Assembly (NCBI GenBank): GCA_910588685.1
Contig: CAJUPX010000016.1
Span: 1-49,735 of the forward strand
Direction: 5' to 3'
DNA from: an uncultured Christensenellaceae bacterium
Lineage (GTDB): Bacteria; Bacillota; Clostridia; Christensenellales; Borkfalkiaceae
Length of the DNA stretch: 49,735 bases
In this document: in pieces, positions 30,913 through 38,885 of the stretch
Numbering within the stretch: the stretch's first letter is position 1
Layout: the number at the start of each line of letters is the position of its first letter
Program-made: the position numbers and the translations under genes
Notes under the pieces: generated by a model
What the model was told of the DNA's origin: nothing
The model's database searches: none
The model's input: the letters and a program-made list of their open reading frames with translations, nothing else

Positions 30913-33047
30913 TGATTAAGGTGATAAAACGGCTTTTGGCCGTTGTGCTTGCGGGCACGGTTATTACGGCTCCCGCAGTGTACGCCGCTTCAACGTTCGC
31001 CGACGAGGGTACGTCCGACACGGGATATTACAGCGTTACGGTGGACGACGCGGTTATGAAGGTTGACAAGGAAACTTTGAATTTAGAAATAACGCGCGGC
31101 GGCAGAACGTGGTATTCGGGTAAACGCGCCGAGCTTCCCGAGGGGGAGAGCGACGGACTCAACAACCTCTGGGCGAGCAAACTGACCGACGCGGTGAGCG
31201 TAGGTTACAGGGATATAACCCGCGGCGTAACGACCGAGCGCTCTATGACTCTTTTAAACAGCGCCGTTACGTTTAACGGCAGGTCGGACGGTTTTGACGC
31301 AAAAATACGTTTAAAAACGCTGTCGCTGCGGTTTACCTTACAGGTACGCCTATCAGGCGATAAGGTTAAGGTTACGGTGCCGCGCGACTCTATTGAGGAG
31401 AGTTCGGATAAATACCGTTTGCAGTATATGCTGGTTTATCCGTTTTTCGACAGCAGCTATTCTCTTGCGGACGGACAGATATTGGTTCCCGACGGCAGCG
31501 GCGCGGTAATAGATTTGTCCGTGCCCACGCCGGCAAAACAGGCGTACTCGGCAAGGGTTTACGGCGCGGATTACGGTATTTCGGCGCCGCCCGTATCTCC
31601 TACTGCGCCTTTGACGGCTACAATGCCCGTACTTGCGCTAATGTACGGCGACGGCGGAACAATGATAACGGCGGACAGCGGAGCGGAATACTGCTCTGTA
31701 AACGCCTCGGTCAGTTCCATAACCACGCAGTACAACTTTGCGTATTTCAACTGGATTTACCGCGAAACTTACGTAAAGTATTACGAAAGCGCGGGCACAG
31801 ACGGCAAGAGCTATATTGCTTTTCAGGAGCAAATGAATAATTTCGACCTCGTTCAGACTATGACCCTGCTTGACGGCGGGTGTGCCGTTACGGACGTGGC
31901 AAAGCGTTACCGCGAAAAATTTAATCTGCAAAAGCCGGACGGTAATTCAAACGCGGGCTTGCGGCTTGAATTTCTGATGGCGGAGAACAAAAAAGGTATG
32001 TTCGGCAACGAAACCGTTGCTATGACTACTTCAAAATACGTGCAGTCGGTGGCTGACGAGGTAAAACAATACTGCAATAACCTCAATATATCCCTGCTCG
32101 GATATACGAGCGGAGGGCTTAACGGCTCATATCCCGAACATTTTTCCATAGAGTCGAAAACGGGCGGAAAAAGCGGTTATAAAAAGCTTTCAGAATCGCT
32201 TGCAGCCGACGGAATTAATCTTGCATTCGTCACGGATTTTGTAAAGGCGTACGAAAACGCGGCGGTAAGCAACGGAAAGCTTGCGCTTAACATTTCAAAC
32301 CAGTTTATAACTCTCAACGACAGCCGTTCGGGCTCTTCCGCAAAATTCAGGTTGATGAATGCTGACGCCGCGGCGGCTCAGCTTGCTAAGGACGTTAAAA
32401 AAGTTAAGGAATACAACGCCGCGGTTGATTACGCTTCGATAGGCAGTATTCTTTACTCGGGTTATAAAAACTCGGATTTTACGCGCAGGAACGCGGCTGA
32501 CGCGTTTGTAAATGCGGTAAAGGAGTCGGGCGCGGGCGCGAATATCGTTAAACCCAACGACTATATGTGGGGCGTGTGCAACGGCTATCTCGAAGCTCCG
32601 CTGTCGTCAAGCGGTTTTATGATTGAAACGGAGAGCGTGCCTTTTGTGCAGACGGTGCTCTCTGGGTACGTAGATATGTACAGCGAGGCGGTCAATCTCA
32701 ATTACACGGGCAGGGAGCTTGTGTTAAGACTTATCGACTTCAACGTTTACCCCTCGTTCACGCTCACCGAAAAGGATGCGCTCGAGCTTTACGGCACAAA
32801 CAGCTCGGGAATTTTCACCTCCTCTTATTCGATATGGAAAGACACTGTAAAGGAGATGTACGAAGAGGTTAACGGCGTGCTCTCGCGGGTGAGGGGCGCC
32901 ACGGTTGAAAAAAGGTATTCGCCCGTAGGCGGCGTGTACGTAACCGAATATTCAAACGGAGTAAGCGTAGCGGTAAACTACGGTGACAACGAGTACGGCA
33001 TCGGCGGGCAAACCGTAAAAGGTAAAAGCGCGACGGCGTTCGGTTGA
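30912..33047 (+). CDS. Secreted DUF5696-like protein, possible glycoside hydrolase relative
   Basis: A 711-residue exported protein (signal VIKRLLAVVLAGTVITAPA) that resembles DUF5696 proteins found near Firmicutes sugar transporters. The N-terminal half is beta-rich (GYYSVTVDDAVMKVDKETL, MLVYPFFDSSYSLADG). Residues about 345-620 look like a barrel (LRLEFLMAENKKGMFG, ISLLGYTSGGLNG, INLAFVTDFVKAY, GSILYSGYKNSDFTRR). The last 60 residues form a beta sandwich with VYVTEYSNGVSVAVNYG, as in the tail of several glycosidases. No established catalytic motif is visible to me. Position in a glucan operon suggests binding or cleavage of the polymer outside the cell. Its ATG overlaps the preceding stop (TAATG), so translation is coupled. 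Confidence 0.72.
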   Translation: MIKVIKRLLAVVLAGTVITAPAVYAASTFADEGTSDTGYYSVTVDDAVMKVDKETLNLEITRGGRTWYSGKRAELPEGESDGLNNLWASKLTDAVSVGYRDITRGVTTERSMTLLNSAVTFNGRSDGFDAKIRLKTLSLRFTLQVRLSGDKVKVTVPRDSIEESSDKYRLQYMLVYPFFDSSYSLADGQILVPDGSGAVIDLSVPTPAKQAYSARVYGADYGISAPPVSPTAPLTATMPVLALMYGDGGTMITADSGAEYCSVNASVSSITTQYNFAYFNWIYRETYVKYYESAGTDGKSYIAFQEQMNNFDLVQTMTLLDGGCAVTDVAKRYREKFNLQKPDGNSNAGLRLEFLMAENKKGMFGNETVAMTTSKYVQSVADEVKQYCNNLNISLLGYTSGGLNGSYPEHFSIESKTGGKSGYKKLSESLAADGINLAFVTDFVKAYENAAVSNGKLALNISNQFITLNDSRSGSSAKFRLMNADAAAAQLAKDVKKVKEYNAAVDYASIGSILYSGYKNSDFTRRNAADAFVNAVKESGAGANIVKPNDYMWGVCNGYLEAPLSSSGFMIETESVPFVQTVLSGYVDMYSEAVNLNYTGRELVLRLIDFNVYPSFTLTEKDALELYGTNSSGIFTSSYSIWKDTVKEMYEEVNGVLSRVRGATVEKRYSPVGGVYVTEYSNGVSVAVNYGDNEYGIGGQTVKGKSATAFG

Positions 33048-33063
33048 TTTTTAAGGTTCAGGT

Positions 33064-34038
33064 ATGAGAGAAAAGGATAAAAAGACAATTAAAACCGGAG
33101 AGGCGGCGCAGCCCGCTGCCGTTGCGGTTAAAGGCGCAAAGAAAAAGTCCGGCGCGCCCGACGGAAAATTCAAAAGATTTTTGAAGTCGGAAACGTTCAG
33201 CGGCTATCTTTTCGTACTGCCGTGGCTTATCGGTTTCTGCGTGTTTGTTGCGTACCCGGTCATACAGACGCTGGTATTCAGTTTCAGCGACGTGTCTATA
33301 AGACCGGGCGCAATCGAAACGACCTTCAAGGGCTTTGAAAACTTTGCGTACGCGCTTGTAACCGACTCTAAGTTTACGCAGGCGCTCGGCGAGTATGCAA
33401 TGGAAATAATACTCTACGTACCCGTAATTACCGTTGTTTCTCTCATACTCGCAATGCTTTTGTCAAGCAAGTTAAAGGGCACGGGCTTTTTCAGAACAAT
33501 CTTTTTTCTGCCGGTTATCATTACGAGCGGACCTGTAATCCAGATTTTCATTGAACAGGGCGTTGCGTCTTTCCCGGGGGTTGACGAGCTCATTAATTTT
33601 ACCGAGCTCGCCGAAACAATGCCGCAGTTTCTTATAAACGCGTTGCAGTTTTTAACCTCCGAATTCATTATGATTTTATGGTTTTCGGGTATTCAGATAC
33701 TTGTGTTTATGACCGGTCTGCAAAAGATGGATAAGAGTATGTACGAGGCGGCGAAAATAGACGGCGCAACCAAATGGGAGATGTTCTGGAAAATAACTCT
33801 GCCCGCACTCAATCCCACCATAGTTTTAAACGTAATATTTACGGTGGTAATGCAGTCGGTATTCTCGCTCAACCCCATAATAATTAAAATCGGCAACGAT
33901 ATGAACGGCACTGGCGAGGGCGCGGGTTACGGCTATGCATCTGCAATGGCGTGGATTTACTTTATCGTAATGCTCGTTATACTCGGTCTTGCCGTGCTCA
34001 TATTCAAAAAACACGAAAAGAAGGTGAAACGCTTATGA
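33064..34038 (+). CDS. ABC sugar transporter permease (MalF/UgpA type), second pair
   Basis: Permease subunit of a second transporter, 324 residues. A 40-residue basic N-terminal tail (KKKSGAPDGKFKRFLKSE) precedes six membrane helices (YLFVLPWLIGFCVFVAYPVI first). The EAA loop is EAAKIDGATKWEMFWKITL. The large loop GVASFPGVDELINFTELAE between helices is longer than in the first pair. Its stop overlaps the next start by ATGA. With two binding lipoproteins in the operon, this pair may serve the 457-residue one. Confidence 0.93.
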   Translation: MREKDKKTIKTGEAAQPAAVAVKGAKKKSGAPDGKFKRFLKSETFSGYLFVLPWLIGFCVFVAYPVIQTLVFSFSDVSIRPGAIETTFKGFENFAYALVTDSKFTQALGEYAMEIILYVPVITVVSLILAMLLSSKLKGTGFFRTIFFLPVIITSGPVIQIFIEQGVASFPGVDELINFTELAETMPQFLINALQFLTSEFIMILWFSGIQILVFMTGLQKMDKSMYEAAKIDGATKWEMFWKITLPALNPTIVLNVIFTVVMQSVFSLNPIIIKIGNDMNGTGEGAGYGYASAMAWIYFIVMLVILGLAVLIFKKHEKKVKRL

Positions 34039-35177
34039 TCGAAGCAATTAAAAACTTCTTTAAGAGAATATGGGCGTGGTTCTACAATAAATTCGTGCTC
34101 TGGTTCAAGGGCGACGAAAAGCGCCCCTCGTTTAAGCAACGTCTTATTAAAATAGGCTTGTGGTTTAAAAAACTACCGTTCAGAATAGCAGCCTTTTTCA
34201 AAGCTATTCCCGGTTGGTTCAAAGCTTTGCCGTCGCGTTTGAAAAACTGGGCTAAATCGCTTACAAAAGACAACGTAAAGGCGTTCTGGCTGGGTACGGG
34301 CGAAAAGAAAGGATTTTTACAGTGCCTTATAAGCTATGCGGTGCTCATACTGTTCGGGTTCGTATACATCTACCCGATGCTGTATATGCTCGGTTATTCG
34401 TTTATGAGCCCCTCCGACGTAGCAAATCCTATGGTAAATTATCTGCCGACCTCTCTGTTTTTCAACAACTATAAAGAGGCTGCGCAGGTGCTCGATTTCT
34501 GGAGCTCGCTCTGGCAGACCGTGTACGTTGCTGCGTTGCCGTCGCTTTTCCAGACCGCGGCTTGCTGTCTGGCGGCATACGGGCTTGCAAGGTTTAAGCT
34601 GCGCGGCAAAAAAGTGCTTTTCGGCTTGATTCTTATAACGTTTATAATTCCAACGCAGCTGACTATGCTGCCGCAGCTACTTATATACGCAAACCTCAAA
34701 CTCACCGATTCTATACTGTCGTATATAATTCCGGCGATGTTCGGACAGGGAATAAAATCGGCGGTGTTCATACTCATTTTCTACCAGTTTTTCAAGGGTA
34801 TTCCCGATTCCGTGGTGGAGGCGGCAAAGATAGACGGCGCGGGCGCTTTTCAGGTTTTTGCAAAAATCGGCTTGCCCGCGGCTGTGCCGGCAATACTGCT
34901 GTCCTTTCTTTTGTCGGTGGTGTGGTATTACAACGAAACGGTGCTCGCCTCGATATACTTCGGCGGTACGGTAACAACGCTGCCTTTGGAGCTCGCCAAA
35001 TTCCAGGCGACTTACGAGGCGCTGTTCGGTACCGCGACGACTACGGGAAAATCGGTAAACGAGGCTATATATATGGCTGGTACGCTGCTCAGCATACTGC
35101 CTTTGCTTGTGTTCTATTTCTTTACCCAGAAGCACTTTACGGAGGGTATCGACAAAGCGGGAATCACGGGGGAATAA
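34035..35177 (+). CDS. ABC sugar transporter permease (MalG type) with an unusual aromatic/basic N-terminal extension
   Basis: Partner permease, 380 residues. The start is the ATG at 34035, overlapping the preceding TGA, with AAGGTGA upstream. A longer frame from 33951 lies inside the previous gene. The first 95 residues, before the usual first helix (CLISYAVLILFGFVYIYPML), are absent from ordinary MalG proteins. They are rich in W, F, K and R, with repeated units such as LWFKKLPFRIAAFF and PGWFKALPSRLKNWAK, and are predicted amphipathic and membrane-hugging. The EAA loop is EAAKIDGAGAFQVFAKIGL. The extension may tether the transporter or bind a partner. Confidence 0.92.
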   Translation: MIEAIKNFFKRIWAWFYNKFVLWFKGDEKRPSFKQRLIKIGLWFKKLPFRIAAFFKAIPGWFKALPSRLKNWAKSLTKDNVKAFWLGTGEKKGFLQCLISYAVLILFGFVYIYPMLYMLGYSFMSPSDVANPMVNYLPTSLFFNNYKEAAQVLDFWSSLWQTVYVAALPSLFQTAACCLAAYGLARFKLRGKKVLFGLILITFIIPTQLTMLPQLLIYANLKLTDSILSYIIPAMFGQGIKSAVFILIFYQFFKGIPDSVVEAAKIDGAGAFQVFAKIGLPAAVPAILLSFLLSVVWYYNETVLASIYFGGTVTTLPLELAKFQATYEALFGTATTTGKSVNEAIYMAGTLLSILPLLVFYFFTQKHFTEGIDKAGITGE

Positions 35178-36500
35178 ATGAAAAAATTAACATCACTTTT
35201 AATTGCATTGCTTATAACTGTCGCGTGTCTGGCTTGTTTTCCGGGCTGCTCTACCAACTACTACAAAAAATACAAAACCGAAATAGATACCGAAATGCGG
35301 GGCGCGTTCAACTTTTTCTGGAACGAGGCCGCGCTCGACGAAAGCAAGCCCACATACGGTCTTATAGTTGACCGTTGGCCTAAACATTCGGATTATGCCT
35401 CGATTGCGTCGGTTGGTTTCGGACTCACGGCGTACGTTATCGGCGTTGAAGAGGGATGGGTAACAAAGGACGAGGCGCAAACGCGCTCTTTAAAAACTTT
35501 GCAGACTCTGCTCGCGTTGCAGACCAACGGCACGGACGTGACGTACGAGGGTTGTTTTGCGCACTTTATAAGCACGTCCACCGGCGAACGCTACGGCAAG
35601 TGCGAAATATCGACGGTGGATACGGCGATTATGCTTTGCGGCGCGCTGACTGCGGGGCAATATTTCGGCGGCAAGGTAGAGCAAACGGCAAATCAAATAT
35701 ATGCCAACGTCAACTGGAAAGCTTACGAAAGGAAAAAGGGCACCAAATCTTATATAAGTATGGGATACAATCCCGACTCGGATAAAATTCTTTCAAACTG
35801 GGACTGGTATGCAGAACAGCTTATGATTTACGTGCTCGGTGCGGGCAGTCCCGCGGCGGAATACAGGCTCGACGATAAGACTTATTACGATTTTACACGC
35901 GAAACGGGCAGGTATGGCGACGGCGACAGCTTTATATACAGCTGGTTCGGCAGTATTTTTACTTACCAGTTCTCGCACGCCTGGATTAACTTTAACGGAA
36001 TAGTGGACAGAAACGGCACCGACTGGTTTGAAAATTCGGTAAACGCTTCCATAGCCGCTTACGAATACTGCCGGGACCGTAAAGACAAAAGCAAAACCTT
36101 TGCAGAGGGCGGTTGGGGACTTACGGCGTGCGACGCGCCGGGCGGATATAACGGAAATCTCGGAGCAACGCCACGCGGCTGGCAGCCCGACCCTTCCTAT
36201 TATGCAATAGAGGGCACCGTAGCGCCCGCTGGCGCGATAGGCTCTGTTGTGTTCACGCCCAAAGAGAGCTTAAAGGCGCTCAAATACTATCAGACCATAC
36301 GCCATATAAACGGCGAGTACGGACTGACCGATTCTTATAATCTCGATAAAGATTTTTATGCAACAGACTGTATCGGCATAGACAAGGGCATTTCGCTGTT
36401 AATGCTTGCAAACTTCAAATCCGACGCGGTATGGGAAATATTTATGAAAAACGACAGCGTTAAACTCGGACTTGATAATCTCGGGTTCCGCGCGAAGTAA
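35178..36500 (+). CDS. GH144-type endo-beta-1,2-glucanase, lipoprotein
   Basis: Predicted surface enzyme cutting beta-1,2-glucan into sophoro-oligosaccharides. The 440 residues carry a lipoprotein signal with lipobox FPGC (Cys24), then the (alpha/alpha)6 fold once called Glycoamylase (PF10091), now GH144. Visible family segments are GAFNFFWNEAALDESKPTYG, IASVGFGLTAYVIGVEEGWV, CEISTVDTAIMLCGALTAGQ, WDWYAEQLMIYVLGAGSP, FSHAWINFNGI and GGWGLTACDAPGGY. The acidic residues in EISTVDTA and WYAEQ are the likely catalytic candidates. Its ATG directly follows the permease stop (TAAATG). The enzyme family is recognised from motifs; the substrate rests on characterised GH144 members. Confidence 0.85.
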   Translation: MKKLTSLLIALLITVACLACFPGCSTNYYKKYKTEIDTEMRGAFNFFWNEAALDESKPTYGLIVDRWPKHSDYASIASVGFGLTAYVIGVEEGWVTKDEAQTRSLKTLQTLLALQTNGTDVTYEGCFAHFISTSTGERYGKCEISTVDTAIMLCGALTAGQYFGGKVEQTANQIYANVNWKAYERKKGTKSYISMGYNPDSDKILSNWDWYAEQLMIYVLGAGSPAAEYRLDDKTYYDFTRETGRYGDGDSFIYSWFGSIFTYQFSHAWINFNGIVDRNGTDWFENSVNASIAAYEYCRDRKDKSKTFAEGGWGLTACDAPGGYNGNLGATPRGWQPDPSYYAIEGTVAPAGAIGSVVFTPKESLKALKYYQTIRHINGEYGLTDSYNLDKDFYATDCIGIDKGISLLMLANFKSDAVWEIFMKNDSVKLGLDNLGFRAK

Positions 36501-36510
36501 AAGGAGTAAC

Positions 36511-37704
36511 GTGAAAAATAATTATCTGTTGGAACGCGAAAGAAAACACTGCTTCGATTATTTTTACGAAAACTTTGTAAAGGAAGAAAAAGTTTACGGT
36601 TTGATGCCCGATACCGTGCCGTCCGTAAGGGGGGATTGCTCCGTGGCGGCAAACGGGTTTATGCTCGCGGGAATGGCTATAGGCGCGGACTTCGGTTATA
36701 TAAGCCGCGGCGAAGCGCAAACTATATGTGAGAAAACGCTTGAAACGCTTATAAAGCTTGAAAAGGAAGGCGGATTTTTCTACCATTTCTATCATTTGTC
36801 CGACGGGCGGAAACTTGAAAAAACCGAGCTGTCGCTCATAGACACCGCGCTGCTTATTGCGGGCGCGCTGACGGCAGGAGCATACTTCGGCGGGAAAACT
36901 ATGGAGCTTGCAAACCGTATTTACTCCGAATGCGACTGGGAGTATTTCTACTGTAAGCCCAAACGGCTGTTCTATATGGGCAAGTTTGAAATAGGGTTTT
37001 CGGGGTACTGGGACTGTTATGCGGAGCAGCTTATAGTGTATTTTCTTGCCGCCGGCTCTGAAAAAGGCAAAAACATTGCAAAGGAAGCGTACTATTCGTT
37101 TACCCGCCTAAACAGCAAGTACCGCGACGAACAGTTTATTTTTACCTGGTTCGGCAGCCTTTTCACGCATCAGTACTCGCACGCGTTTATCGATTTCAAA
37201 GGTTACAGGGATATGCTCGGCACCGACTGGTTTCAGAACTCTGTAAAAGCCACGCTTGAAAACAGAAAATACTGTATAGATCACGCGGACGTTTTTAAAG
37301 GCTACGGCGAAAACGGCTGGGGGCTGACCTCTTGCCAGACGGCGGATGGCTACAAAGGCGCGATAGGCGCGTATCCGAGCGGAAACAACAATAAAGAGAG
37401 CGTGTCGGACGGTACCATAGCGCCCTGCGGAGCGCTCGGTTCGGTGGTGTTTACGCCCGCGGAAAGCTTAGCCGCGCTCGAACATTTTTATTCAATGCCT
37501 CAACTTACTGGCGAATACGGGTTGTACGACGCGTACAACGAGCAACTCGGCTGGTTCAGTAAATCATATATAAGCATCGATAAGGGAATAACGCTTCTTA
37601 TGGCGGCTAACTACGAAAAGCAAACCGTATGGAAGAGCTTCTGCGGTCTGCCCTGTATAAAAAAAGCGTTTGAAATATTAGAATTTCAAGAGGAGAAACA
37701 ATAA
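36511..37704 (+). CDS. GH144-type enzyme, cytosolic
   Basis: A second, divergent GH144 protein of 397 residues. I start it at GTG 36511, because AAGGAG lies 4 nt upstream in the gap after the first GH144 stop; the ATG 39 nt earlier lies inside that gene. It has no signal peptide, so it should work in the cytosol. The family segments are kept: CSVAANGFMLAGMAIGADFG, ELSLIDTALLIAGALTAGAY, WDCYAEQLIVYFLAAGS, YSHAFIDFKGYRDMLGTDWF and NGWGLTSCQTADGY. It probably shortens imported sophoro-oligosaccharides or acts from the chain end. A binding-only role is possible. It has more cysteines than its exported neighbour, as expected for a cytosolic protein. Confidence 0.84.
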   Translation: MKNNYLLERERKHCFDYFYENFVKEEKVYGLMPDTVPSVRGDCSVAANGFMLAGMAIGADFGYISRGEAQTICEKTLETLIKLEKEGGFFYHFYHLSDGRKLEKTELSLIDTALLIAGALTAGAYFGGKTMELANRIYSECDWEYFYCKPKRLFYMGKFEIGFSGYWDCYAEQLIVYFLAAGSEKGKNIAKEAYYSFTRLNSKYRDEQFIFTWFGSLFTHQYSHAFIDFKGYRDMLGTDWFQNSVKATLENRKYCIDHADVFKGYGENGWGLTSCQTADGYKGAIGAYPSGNNNKESVSDGTIAPCGALGSVVFTPAESLAALEHFYSMPQLTGEYGLYDAYNEQLGWFSKSYISIDKGITLLMAANYEKQTVWKSFCGLPCIKKAFEILEFQEEKQ

Positions 37705-38826
37705 ATGGCAAGCATATCTTTAAAAAATATCTGTAAAATCTACGCCGGCGGGGTTAAGGCGGTTTCGGACGTAAATCTCGAAATCCACGACAAGGAATTT
37801 GTCGTATTCGTCGGACCCTCGGGTTGCGGCAAGTCTACAACGCTGCGTATGATTGCCGGGCTTGAAGAAATTTCATCGGGCGATTTGTATATCGACGACA
37901 GGCGCGTCAATAACGTCGAGCCTAAGGACAGGGATATTGCAATGGTTTTCCAGAACTATGCGCTTTATCCGTATATGACCGTTTACGAAAATATGTCGTT
38001 CGGTCTCAGACTGCGCAAGGTGCCCAAAAAGGAAATTGAGCAAAAGGTTATGCAAGCCGCAAAAATCTTAGGTATAGAGGACTATTTAAAGAGAAAGCCC
38101 AAAAATCTTTCGGGTGGTCAGCGACAGCGCGTCGCCCTCGGCAGAGCCATTGTGCGCGACCCCAAGGTTTTCCTTCTGGACGAGCCTCTTTCCAACCTCG
38201 ACGCTAAAATGCGTACGCAGATGCGCACGGAAATAATAAAATTGCATAAAGAGTTACAAACTACTTTTGTATACGTTACTCACGACCAGACCGAGGCTAT
38301 GACTATGGGTACGCGTATAGTCGTTATGAAAGACGGCGTAATTCAGCAGGTGGATACGCCCGACAACCTCTACGATTATCCCGTAAATAAATTCGTGGCG
38401 GGGTTCATAGGCACGCCGCAGATGAATTTTATAGACGTTATGGGCGAGCAGGACGAAAACGGACCCGCTTATCTGCGGTTCGGAAGAAATAAAGTTCTTC
38501 TTGACAAGACCACGCAGAAGCGTATCACGGCGGAGGAGATTAACAAGCGTCAGTTTATTCTGGGCGTGCGCTCGGAAGACGCTTATATCGTTAAAGATAA
38601 ATCGCCCTATCCCGAAGCTACTTTCGGCGCAACCGTAAAAATTACCGAAAAGCTCGGTAACGAAACGCTCGTTTACTGTTCGGTTGAAGGCTCGGACGCG
38701 GACGTGGTTGTGCGCGGCGGCGCAAGGTGCGGCGTTCTGAGTGGCGACGAAATTAAAATTGCAATCGACACAACCCACGTTCAGCTGTTCGATTACGATA
38801 CCGGCGCCAACTTATTAAAGAGATGA
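37705..38826 (+). CDS. msmK: Sugar ABC transporter ATPase (MsmK/UgpC type)
   Basis: Energising subunit, 373 residues. Walker A GPSGCGKST (37-45), Q-loop VFQNYALYP, signature LSGGQRQRV (135-143), Walker B VFLLDEP (155-161) and the switch histidine in YVTHDQTEAM are all intact. The C-terminal regulatory TOBE-like domain (residues about 235-373, LGVRSEDAYIV) has the MalK/MsmK length. It is the only ATPase gene in the locus, with two permease pairs upstream, and MsmK proteins are known to serve several transporters. GAGGAG precedes the ATG, which directly follows the stop of the cytosolic GH144. Confidence 0.95.
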   Translation: MASISLKNICKIYAGGVKAVSDVNLEIHDKEFVVFVGPSGCGKSTTLRMIAGLEEISSGDLYIDDRRVNNVEPKDRDIAMVFQNYALYPYMTVYENMSFGLRLRKVPKKEIEQKVMQAAKILGIEDYLKRKPKNLSGGQRQRVALGRAIVRDPKVFLLDEPLSNLDAKMRTQMRTEIIKLHKELQTTFVYVTHDQTEAMTMGTRIVVMKDGVIQQVDTPDNLYDYPVNKFVAGFIGTPQMNFIDVMGEQDENGPAYLRFGRNKVLLDKTTQKRITAEEINKRQFILGVRSEDAYIVKDKSPYPEATFGATVKITEKLGNETLVYCSVEGSDADVVVRGGARCGVLSGDEIKIAIDTTHVQLFDYDTGANLLKR

Positions 38827-38885
38827 TTTCCGCTCGGCGGTAATTATATAAAAACAAAAAAAATAGGTATAAGGAGAAAAAATTT

